Shown here piece after piece: positions 1-5,904 of a stretch of 6,631 bases of DNA (positions within the stretch are counted from its first letter, which is position 1; each line of letters starts with the position of its first letter). The notes beneath the pieces are model-generated. The model saw only the letters and a program-made list of their open reading frames with translations, was not told the DNA's origin and did not search any database. Origin of the DNA: Euryarchaeota archaeon UBA596 (GTDB lineage Archaea; Thermoplasmatota; Poseidoniia; Poseidoniales; Poseidoniaceae). The stretch covers positions 1 to 6,631 of the forward strand of contig DAGQ01000003.1 of NCBI GenBank assembly GCA_002498205.1, read 5' to 3'. The position numbers were made by a program, and so were the translations under genes.

Positions 1-1
1 A

Positions 2-3000
2 TTATGGGATACCGATAGAGATGGATTATCTGATGGTTGGGAAGTATTGAACGGATTAGATCCTAATGATCCTGGAGATGCAGGTGTAGATGATAATACA
101 ATACAAGAATCTGTAGATTCTGATTGTACTGATGAAGAAATTAGTTTTGAATCTCAAGAATCAGATGAACAAAAAACAGCATTAGTTGATGGTGTTGAAT
201 TGACCTATAATGTGACTTATTTGACTTATACCTTGCCAAATGGAATTACAAAAACTATTGAAGAACCAGAACCTTGGGTTCCAAAAAATGGTATTTATGA
301 ATTAGATGATGGTAAATTCATAGTAACAGTTTCAACAATTCTATATTGTGGTGGTACAGCATTGCCTGATGATGGAGGCAGCCCAGAAAATGGACCTACT
401 GGTGATCCCGATAAGGATGGTTTGACAAATGCAGAAGAAGCAGAATTAGGAACAAACCCAAATTTGAGAGATACTGATGCTGATGGATTGGGAGATAAAT
501 GGGAAGCAGATCATAGAATTACAAAAGAGGTTCCAGGTGCTTCAGGATTAACTGTAGATTTATTTAATCCCTTAGATGGGAATTGGGGATGTGAATTATT
601 AACAGAATCGAGGGAAGGTGAAGTTGATGAATTACTTTCTGAAACGGGGCCTTTGTATGAATTTGCAGATGAATTTGGTCGAGATTTCAATGATCGGTAT
701 AGTTGTGATTCTGTATTAGATGTTGATTTAGATGGCCCTGACGGATTAATAAATTTCCTTGAAGAAAAGTTAGGAACTAATCCATTGGATTCTGATAGTG
801 ATAATGATTTACTTTCAGATAGTGATGAAACAAAATATGGTGTTGTTAGCTGGACTAGGTGGTGCGGTAAATCTTCCGAAGTTAAAGATAGAGCTGCACC
901 CTTTACTCATGTTTCTGAAAATAACATTGATTGGTTTTTAGAAGATATGGATGGTGATGGGAAATTGAATGGTCCTTCGGACTGGGATACAGACGGTGAT
1001 GGAATGCCAGATGGTTTCGAACATTGTTTTGCTAGCGCATTAGATCATCCTTCAGATCCCGAAACGACAAATTTATTGGATCCTGCAGATGGATCAGATG
1101 CTTATTATGATTGGGATTCTGACGAATTAAGTAATTATGAGGAGTATGAAACAGCATTACTTCTTGGGGATGAAAACTTTACAAATCCTTGGTTAGTTGA
1201 TACAGATGGTGATGAAATGCCAGATGGTTGGGAAAAAGAAAATGGATTACATCCCGCTTGGGCAGGTGACAAAAACCTAGATCCTGACTTTGATGGATGG
1301 GATCAAGATGGAGATGGTTCAGTCGTTTACTCAGATTTAGTATATACAACAACAGTTACAGAAATTGGTGTTGAGTTGGGACAACAGGTATCAAAAAATG
1401 AAGAGGTTGCAAGAGGGTTATACACTCTGCCAGGTGGAGTTCCAGGGACTGCTAAAGTATACTCTCCTGTAGATGGATATGTGTATCAGATATTAGTGAC
1501 TACAGGAGACCCTAATGATGTAGATAAACCAGCATCTGTAATAGAATCAAGACAAGATGTCTGGATGGTAATAGTTGAAACACACGAGAGATTTACAAAT
1601 ATTGATGAATATAATGCTAAATTCATGGATGGTGATGGAGAAGTAGATACTAGGTCCACAAAACCAAATGATTGGGATACAGATGGTGATTTATTAGCTG
1701 ATGGAATTGAAGTACTTGGTTGGTATATTGAGGTAGTAATTGCTTCAGAAAAAGATGGTACAAAAGAAAGATTAGTTACAAGTGATCCTGGGTTACAAGA
1801 TACAGATAAAGATGGTCTTGATGATTTTGGAGAATTTAATTACATTAGTAATGGTTGTAAATCAGGTACTAATGCATCAAATTCAGATACTGATGGTGAC
1901 GGTCTTGATGATTATTTCGAAGCAATAAATGGTCACCCTGATATTTTTGGTGGAGGAACTTATTTTACATCTCCTTGTATGTTTGATACAGATAATGATC
2001 AACTTAGAGACGGTGAAGAAGTTAGCCTAGGAGATGACGGTTTTGTTACAAATGCTAGTGACAGGGATACGGATAATGATGGTTTAAAAGATGGAGCCGA
2101 AACTCTCTACACTCCAAGGCCTTTCCATGGAGAACTAGAGTATACAGACCCGTTAAACAATGATACAGATGGAGATGGTATGCTTGACGGTTGGGAGATG
2201 CAAGTTTACTCTGCAGAAGAAAACACTAATTCACATAGTCTTTGGATTTCTAAAGACATTTGGGAGGATCCTCAGTGTTCAGTAGGAATCAATGAACCTC
2301 CAAATAAATGCTCAAGAGATCCTGGTGCATATTTGTGGGCGAATTTTGATGCAAAATCTGGTGATGAGAAAACAGGATTCCCTAGTTCTCCAACATATGA
2401 GTTGTGGGAGATAAATATTACAAATTTCAATGTTCCAGAAAATGATTTATGTGATTGTAGAGGTAGATGGGCATTAAATCCAATGTTTGGCTCCTTGCCT
2501 GACTCCTTGTATGATGTAGATAATGATACATTGATGAATTCAGTTGAAGGTCCAGATAGATGGGATACAAACCCTGTAGTGAAAGATACGGATGAAGATG
2601 GATTACCAGATGGATGGGAAGTAGAATATAGTTTACAGGCCATGGAATTAGGTTTAGCAGATAATGCTACTTTAGGTTCATTTGGTGCTAGAGGTGTTTT
2701 AGATCCTGCTTTAGATGATAGTAATAATAATGGAATAAAGGACGGGGATGAAGATCTTGATGATGATGGTTTGAATCGGACGAGTTTACTAAACAAATAT
2801 TGTCCTGGGTGGGATAATAGCCAAAATAGTGAATGCCATATAGATCCGAATCAAGTAAGTGGAAATTATCCAGGAAAGAAATTCTATGATGACTTAGAGA
2901 ATTATACAAATTATGAAGAATACGTAAATGGTACAAATCCAATATTAAATGATACAGATGGAGATGGATGGGAAGATGGGCCTGAAGTATTTTACCAAGA

Positions 3001-3178
3001 TCATGACGATGATGGTATGGCTACAGGTTGGGAATACCATTTCGATTACAACCCTTTTAATGAAGCTGATAAAAATGGTGATGAAGATTTCGATGGCCAT
3101 AGAAATTGGTGTGAATTCAAATGGAATACAAATCCTAGGGATTCTTTGAGCTTCCCTGGTCAAGGGCAATTATGTTAG
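2..3178 (+). CDS. Large acidic calcium-binding repeat protein (TSP3-like / PA-type motifs), secreted or surface; 5' partial
   Basis: The reading frame is open to the left edge. Codons before the TTG at 47 already encode a repeat (WDTDRDGLSDGWEVLNGLDP), so that TTG is an internal Leu and the true start lies outside the window. About 1,058 residues are visible. They contain roughly 21 Asp-rich loops of the form DxDxDGxxDGWE, often preceded by GTNP/TSDP/TDP turns. This is the pattern of thrombospondin type 3-like calcium-binding repeats and of the calcium-binding part of anthrax protective antigen. Non-repeat insertions lie at about 110-400, 1319-1579 and 2270-2510. Sixteen cysteines and several N-x-S/T sequons fit an extracellular protein. 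No membrane segment or sorting signal is seen at the C-terminus, which ends GQGQLC just after the last repeat. Any signal peptide or catalytic domain would be upstream. The role, perhaps calcium-stabilised adhesion, scaffold or exoenzyme stalk, is inferred. Repeat identity is sure; function is not. Confidence 0.9.
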   Translation, partial: LWDTDRDGLSDGWEVLNGLDPNDPGDAGVDDNTIQESVDSDCTDEEISFESQESDEQKTALVDGVELTYNVTYLTYTLPNGITKTIEEPEPWVPKNGIYELDDGKFIVTVSTILYCGGTALPDDGGSPENGPTGDPDKDGLTNAEEAELGTNPNLRDTDADGLGDKWEADHRITKEVPGASGLTVDLFNPLDGNWGCELLTESREGEVDELLSETGPLYEFADEFGRDFNDRYSCDSVLDVDLDGPDGLINFLEEKLGTNPLDSDSDNDLLSDSDETKYGVVSWTRWCGKSSEVKDRAAPFTHVSENNIDWFLEDMDGDGKLNGPSDWDTDGDGMPDGFEHCFASALDHPSDPETTNLLDPADGSDAYYDWDSDELSNYEEYETALLLGDENFTNPWLVDTDGDEMPDGWEKENGLHPAWAGDKNLDPDFDGWDQDGDGSVVYSDLVYTTTVTEIGVELGQQVSKNEEVARGLYTLPGGVPGTAKVYSPVDGYVYQILVTTGDPNDVDKPASVIESRQDVWMVIVETHERFTNIDEYNAKFMDGDGEVDTRSTKPNDWDTDGDLLADGIEVLGWYIEVVIASEKDGTKERLVTSDPGLQDTDKDGLDDFGEFNYISNGCKSGTNASNSDTDGDGLDDYFEAINGHPDIFGGGTYFTSPCMFDTDNDQLRDGEEVSLGDDGFVTNASDRDTDNDGLKDGAETLYTPRPFHGELEYTDPLNNDTDGDGMLDGWEMQVYSAEENTNSHSLWISKDIWEDPQCSVGINEPPNKCSRDPGAYLWANFDAKSGDEKTGFPSSPTYELWEINITNFNVPENDLCDCRGRWALNPMFGSLPDSLYDVDNDTLMNSVEGPDRWDTNPVVKDTDEDGLPDGWEVEYSLQAMELGLADNATLGSFGARGVLDPALDDSNNNGIKDGDEDLDDDGLNRTSLLNKYCPGWDNSQNSECHIDPNQVSGNYPGKKFYDDLENYTNYEEYVNGTNPILNDTDGDGWEDGPEVFYQDHDDDGMATGWEYHFDYNPFNEADKNGDEDFDGHRNWCEFKWNTNPRDSLSFPGQGQLC
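1319..1579 (+). other. Lipoyl/biotinyl-like beta-hammerhead insertion inside the repeat protein
   Basis: About 87 residues with no calcium loop interrupt the repeats. Within them, ELGQQVSKNEEV, then AKVYSPVDGYVYQILV, then TTGDPNDV follow the plan of a biotinyl/lipoyl attachment or HlyD-type barrel-sandwich half: G-x-x-V-x-K-x-x-x-L, then V-x-(A/S)-P-x-D-G-x-V, then I-x-V-x-x-G-D-x-V. The segment ends with the strand VWMVIVE. The lysine that carries lipoate or biotin is not evident where expected; the turn instead holds LPGGVPGTA. The motif match is visible directly. A structural rather than cofactor-carrying role is inferred. Confidence 0.5.
1673..1834 (+). other. Protective-antigen-type calcium-binding unit (paired DxDxD loops around a GWYIEV strand)
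   Basis: The segment reads DTDGDLLADGIEVLGWYIEV, then a hydrophilic turn, then LVTSDPGLQDTDKDGLDDFGE. The order of calcium loop, E-V-x-G-(Y/W) strand, T-S-D-P and second calcium loop is the arrangement seen in the calcium-binding part of binary toxin B components such as anthrax protective antigen, and in many archaeal and bacterial surface proteins. No pore-forming or PA14 domain is visible in the window, so this supports a calcium-rigidified segment only, not a toxin. Confidence 0.5.
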
Positions 3179-3194
3179 TTTTCCCTAGTCCGCT

Positions 3195-3207
3195 AAAATT
3201 CATAAAG
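3195..3207 (+). promoter_or_regulatory. Possible TATA-like element for the carbonic anhydrase-like gene
   Basis: An AT-rich stretch (aaaattcataaag) is centred about 30 bases before the ATG at 3231. There is no Shine-Dalgarno-like sequence just before that ATG. This is the geometry of a leaderless archaeal promoter, but the motif is weak and the 52-bp gap is short, so read-through from the upstream gene is equally possible. Confidence 0.25.
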
Positions 3208-3230
3208 CGTCTATTCAAGCACGTGTTAGT

Positions 3231-3701
3231 ATGGTGAGTATAACCGATGTAGAGAAAGCCCAACAAGCATGGGGTGATGGTATAGTTGCAATTGGTGATG
3301 CATTCAGAAAAAGTGGTGATTATGTCCAAATAGCCCATAACCATGTTGAAACATTGTATGCTTATGAATTTAGTAAAGTTCTATTCAAACCGACCATGGC
3401 CTCATTTGAGCAATTTCGTCCCACTTTCGAAAGTGCATTGTCGTATTTTGTTGCATCAAACAAAGCCTGTTCTGAAGACAAAGGATTTGCAATTAAGGAG
3501 AATGGTTGGACAAATGTGCGTTTTTATAATTCAGACATCATTATTAGTGAAAATACAGCTTTGGCAATGGGAAATTACTTTTTCACGAATCTTAAAGGTG
3601 ACGAAATCAAGGTAGAGTTTACTTTCGGATATCTTGTTGATTCAATGGGGGATTTAAGAATTAATCTGCACCATTCTTCTATGCCAGCAAGTATTGAATA
3701 G
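3231..3701 (+). CDS. Iota-class carbonic anhydrase-like protein (COG4337, NTF2-like fold)
   Basis: This 156-aa protein matches the pattern of the COG4337 family, often mislabelled phosphoribosyl-AMP cyclohydrolase. Diatom, chlorarachniophyte and cyanobacterial members were shown to be iota-class carbonic anhydrases (CO2 + H2O to bicarbonate + H+), some working without a metal. Signatures in order are AWGDGIVAIG (13-22), LFKPT (51-55), QFRPT (61-65), ALSYFVA (69-75), EDKGFAI (82-88), ALAMGNYFFT (110-119), VEFTFGY (128-134) and INLHHSS (144-150). Thr55, Tyr72, His147 and Ser149 have the spacing of the active-site Thr/Tyr/His/Ser recalled for the Anabaena enzyme. There is no signal peptide, so it is probably cytoplasmic and a single domain, unlike the multi-repeat diatom proteins. 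A stop at 3186 leaves ATG 3231 as the first normal start; GTG 3234 is the alternative. It lies 52 bp after the repeat protein and is convergent with the next gene. Family assignment is strong; activity in this organism is inferred. Confidence 0.82.
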   Translation: MVSITDVEKAQQAWGDGIVAIGDAFRKSGDYVQIAHNHVETLYAYEFSKVLFKPTMASFEQFRPTFESALSYFVASNKACSEDKGFAIKENGWTNVRFYNSDIIISENTALAMGNYFFTNLKGDEIKVEFTFGYLVDSMGDLRINLHHSSMPASIE

Positions 3702-3741
3702 GATTTGAGAACTTAATCCTTTACTCAAATCTATTTTTATT
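3702..3741 (+). terminator. Hairpin plus T-tract after the carbonic anhydrase-like gene
   Basis: A perfect 8-bp inverted repeat, GATTTGAG (3702-3709) and CTCAAATC (3724-3731), encloses a 14-base loop and starts immediately after the TAG at 3699-3701. It is followed by the T-rich run tatttttatt (3732-3741), which overlaps the end of the convergent gene. Stem and T-tract together resemble an intrinsic terminator for the plus-strand gene. No comparable T-run follows the hairpin on the minus strand. The stem has only three G-C pairs, so it is moderate in strength, and archaeal termination often needs only the T-tract. Confidence 0.5.
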
Positions 3742-4135
3742 CTTCAGGAGTGATTGAATACATCAATAAAAGAAGAGACGCAGAAACAGGAAACATAGTG
3801 GCGAATAAGAATTTCAACTCAAATTCCATAAGACCTGATGTCCATCCATACATTTCTAATAATACGGTAGATCCAAGGCCTAATGCAAATAAACGTCCGA
3901 AAATATGTAGATTTTCCTTTACATAAATCGCTACGAACCATTGTGTTAATCCAATAAAAATTGCAAAAGTTCCCACATATTTACTCACAAAGATACCATA
4001 CTCTGTAAGATTAGGCCCAACGGCTATAGCATCCCTTGGCGAAAAAAGAAATAGTGTCCCTAGCATAATTGGTAGGACGCCAGTCAATTTCATGATTCCA
4101 GATAAGCCGATAACTTGTACATTATTTTCTTCCAT
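3737..4135 (-). CDS. Small four-helix integral membrane protein, family not recognised
   Basis: The protein is 132 aa. A short acidic N-terminus (MEENNVQ) is followed by four predicted membrane segments at about residues 12-31, 49-72, 79-98 and 107-128, and the protein ends TPEE. The first hairpin carries FSPRDAIAVGPNL (31-43). Helix 2 has GLTQWFVAIYVKENL (62-76), and helix 3 starts at FGRLFALGLG (79-88) and ends near LLEMYGW. Charged or polar residues inside or beside the helices (Lys16, Lys52, Gln65, Glu94, Lys108) could matter, but no transporter or enzyme motif is recognised. It resembles the many four-helix small membrane proteins of unknown function. It is convergent with the carbonic anhydrase-like gene and divergent from the PKD surface protein, so it is transcribed alone. 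The ATG at 4133-4135 is clear, preceded by a strongly AT-rich promoter region. Coding status is well supported by length, composition and helix pattern. Confidence 0.78.
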   Translation of the reverse strand: MEENNVQVIGLSGIMKLTGVLPIMLGTLFLFSPRDAIAVGPNLTEYGIFVSKYVGTFAIFIGLTQWFVAIYVKENLHIFGRLFALGLGSTVLLEMYGWTSGLMEFELKFLFATMFPVSASLLLLMYSITPEE

Positions 4136-4254
4136 AATTGTTAAATTTAATTTTAATTATATTTACTTTTATTTAAATATCTCAATAAAACTCTATTTTA
4201 AAACATACACAATAACATCGAACATTCAATAAGCACTTCTAATACGATAACTTT
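4136..4254. promoter_or_regulatory. AT-rich divergent promoter region
   Basis: These 119 bases separate the minus-strand membrane protein from the plus-strand surface protein, and the first 70 are almost pure A/T. The palindromic atttaaat at 4171-4178 lies about 36-43 bases before the minus-strand ATG and is a plausible TATA box for that gene with a short leader. The stretch tattttaaaa at 4194-4203 is a plausible box for the plus-strand gene, about 50-60 bases before its GTG. Placement is by eye; start sites are unknown. Confidence 0.4.
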
Positions 4255-5874
4255 GTGCAGGGAGTAATATTAAGACTATATTTTATTGTATTTATGTTAA
4301 TTTGCTCACTTTTTACAATTAATTTTAATTCAGTTAATGCTGAACCAAACTCTAATGATGAGTTTTATTTATTAGATGAACAAGGTCAGATTTTAAACAT
4401 AGATGAGTTTGAATATATTACTGGAGTTTCATCACATGAAGTGCCATTATTTTCATATAGAATTGAAGGTTATGATTCCTTAGGGCATTATTTTTTTGGA
4501 ACTGCACAAACATCTATGTCTGAATCACTTATTCAAATAGGTCAAGAAGATTTGTGGCAATGGAAGATCCCAGTCACCTTTGGTGGAGATTGTAGTTGTA
4601 AAATTCATATTTTTCAATTAGATTATAATTCTGAAATTTTAGAAGAAGAAACTTTGATGATGTGGTTAAAATCAGACGATGATGTTGAAATTCAGTGGGC
4701 TTATCCAATAATACATCAGTCATTTTCAGAAAAAGGAACATGGACACCTGGAGGTTCCAGTTTACATTTTAGTTCCGAATTAGATCTTTATGCTGATGTC
4801 TATTATCTTTCTGAAAATCAAGCAATAAATGAAAGTATTGAAATGGATATTTCTGTAAATATTGCCGCGGTTGCCGAGGTGTCGGAGACAGGATTAACTG
4901 TCAATAGCCCATTTATTTTAGTAGAACATACAGAATTAGATACAAGACATTATAAATTACATTTTTCAATGAGTCTTGAAAATTATTCTGAAGGTGCATA
5001 TTCGTTAGATTTTTATTCAGATAAATATTCTCGCTGGAATATTGGTTATTTTTTTGAAATAGACAAAACACTACCAATTCCTATTATTGAAGCTAAAGAA
5101 TTTGTTTATGAAAGTTCAGAATGGGTATATGTAAATGCCACAAATTCCTTTGATCCACCCTCTTCTCTTGATATCTTTCATCAAAAATGGTGGGAAGACC
5201 TTCCTACCATTGAAAACGTTTCTTTTGAATGGATTATTGAAGAGCCTGATGGTACAATAAGTGTTCCTAGTGTAAATATGATTGTTAGTCCAACACAATT
5301 GAGGTTTTTACCAATAACTAATGGTGAGTATATTTTTACTTTAATAGTCACAGATAATGCGGGAAATACAAATCAAACCTCACAATTAATTAATGTTGAA
5401 AACGTAATACCCGTTAGTCTGATTTCTAATTCGAACAATGAATTAATAGACAATACAATATTTAATTACAATCGTAGTGATGTTGATAAATTGATATTTA
5501 GTGCTGATTTATCTACAGATTCCTCAAATGAAATTACCGATTTACAATTTGGATGGTATCTCGATGGAGTACTTTATTCAAGTAGTAATATTACTGAAAT
5601 TAATGTTGCTGATTTAGGTCCAAGTATTGAATTAGAATTGATAGTAAAAGATTCAGATGGAGCCTCAGATAATATTACAATCACTCTTAATCAAATAGAT
5701 TATTTAAATGAAAATTCTCAAAAACTTAAAAATACAAATATTAATTTTTTCAATGGATTAAATTTAGTGCTTTTAACCGCATTTATTTGTGTTCTTATTC
5801 TATTATTTGTGAAGAAGAAATCCACAGAAGAGAATCCTTTGCCAAAATGGTCAAAATATAATAAAAAGCAATAA
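4255..5874 (+). CDS. Type I surface protein with signal peptide, two PKD/Ig-like domains and C-terminal membrane anchor
   Basis: The protein is 539 aa. Residues 1-29 form a signal peptide (Arg7, hydrophobic core 8-22, likely cleavage after VNA). Residues 30-270 are beta-rich with no family recognised, and include a CxC pair at 113/115 (GDCSCKIH). Residues 273-385 look like a PKD/Ig-like domain: YVNATNSFDP at 292-301, FEWIIEEPDG at 324-333 and NGEYIFTLIVTDNAGNT at 356-372. A second one spans about 386-480 (FSADLSTDSS, FGWYLDGV, LELIVKDSDGASDN). A membrane helix at about 500-519 is followed by KKK and a short basic tail, so the bulk faces outside. Eight N-x-S/T sequons fit an archaeal glycoprotein. 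The GTG at 4255 is chosen because an in-frame stop lies at 4240-4242 and this start gives a normal signal peptide; the next ATG (4294) would cut into it. It probably acts in adhesion or binding at the cell surface; the ligand is unknown. The aminopeptidase gene follows 30 bp downstream. Confidence 0.85.
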   Translation: MQGVILRLYFIVFMLICSLFTINFNSVNAEPNSNDEFYLLDEQGQILNIDEFEYITGVSSHEVPLFSYRIEGYDSLGHYFFGTAQTSMSESLIQIGQEDLWQWKIPVTFGGDCSCKIHIFQLDYNSEILEEETLMMWLKSDDDVEIQWAYPIIHQSFSEKGTWTPGGSSLHFSSELDLYADVYYLSENQAINESIEMDISVNIAAVAEVSETGLTVNSPFILVEHTELDTRHYKLHFSMSLENYSEGAYSLDFYSDKYSRWNIGYFFEIDKTLPIPIIEAKEFVYESSEWVYVNATNSFDPPSSLDIFHQKWWEDLPTIENVSFEWIIEEPDGTISVPSVNMIVSPTQLRFLPITNGEYIFTLIVTDNAGNTNQTSQLINVENVIPVSLISNSNNELIDNTIFNYNRSDVDKLIFSADLSTDSSNEITDLQFGWYLDGVLYSSSNITEINVADLGPSIELELIVKDSDGASDNITITLNQIDYLNENSQKLKNTNINFFNGLNLVLLTAFICVLILLFVKKKSTEENPLPKWSKYNKKQ

Positions 5875-5884
5875 CTCTTTTTCT
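5875..5884 (+). terminator. Short T-rich tract after the surface protein gene
   Basis: The bases ctctttttct directly follow the stop codon and could act as a weak archaeal T-tract terminator. No stem precedes them. With only 30 bases before the next start codon, co-transcription with the aminopeptidase gene is equally plausible. Confidence 0.2.
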
Positions 5885-5904
5885 AAGTAATAACTCGGGG
5901 TAGC

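Larger units (their letters stand above)
8..3160 (+). repeat. Array of about 21 calcium-binding aspartate loops within the large surface protein
   Basis: Irregularly spaced copies of DxDxDGxxDGxE are encoded at about 8, 404, 470, 719, 788, 944, 983, 1109, 1199, 1283, 1625, 1673, 1799, 1886, 1985, 2066, 2162, 2516, 2585, 2714, 2951, 3002 and 3074. The best copies are DTDGDGMPDGFE (983), DTDGDGLDDYFE (1886), DTDGDGMLDGWE (2162) and DTDEDGLPDGWE (2585). Some are degenerate, for example DWDSDELSNYEE (1109) and DSNNNGIKDGDE (2714). The Asp side chains at positions 1, 3 and 5 are the expected calcium ligands. At the DNA level the copies share only a short GATACAGATGGTGATG-like core, so this is a protein repeat family, not a tandem DNA repeat. 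Confidence 0.9.

Noticed and set aside
47..49. TTG as the start codon of the large repeat protein
   Set aside because: The frame is open to the window edge and the codons before it encode another complete calcium loop (DTDRDGLSDGWE), so this TTG is an internal leucine codon.
1673..1834. A binary toxin or protective antigen gene
   Set aside because: Only the calcium-binding pattern is shared. No PA14, pore-forming or receptor-binding domain is visible, and such calcium motifs are common in non-toxin surface proteins.
2272..2796. Minus-strand open frame of 174 codons, and others at 2688-2942 and 2945-3169
   Set aside because: They are antisense to the strongly coding repeat protein. Their Ser/Pro-, His/Tyr- or Ile-rich compositions are what reverse reading of GAT/GGT/GAA repeats produces, and no domain is seen.
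404..3100. Recurring GATACAGATGGTGATGG-like sequences as a CRISPR or tandem DNA repeat
   Set aside because: Copies are in one reading frame, vary at third positions, are irregularly spaced and encode the calcium loop; they are coding repeats.
2949..3149. Plus-strand 66-codon open frame rich in Met and Ile
   Set aside because: It is the shifted reading of the GATGGAGATGG-type repeats inside the large gene.
3343..3615. Plus-strand 90-codon open frame
   Set aside because: It lies wholly within the carbonic anhydrase-like gene in another frame and shows no recognisable protein features.
3231..3701. Phosphoribosyl-AMP cyclohydrolase (HisI)
   Set aside because: COG4337 proteins are often given this name, but the zinc-binding Cys motifs and Asp motifs of HisI are absent and the sequence follows the iota-CA pattern instead.
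5116..5298. Minus-strand 60-codon open frame
   Set aside because: It is antisense to the PKD domain of the surface protein, with no start context or recognisable motif.
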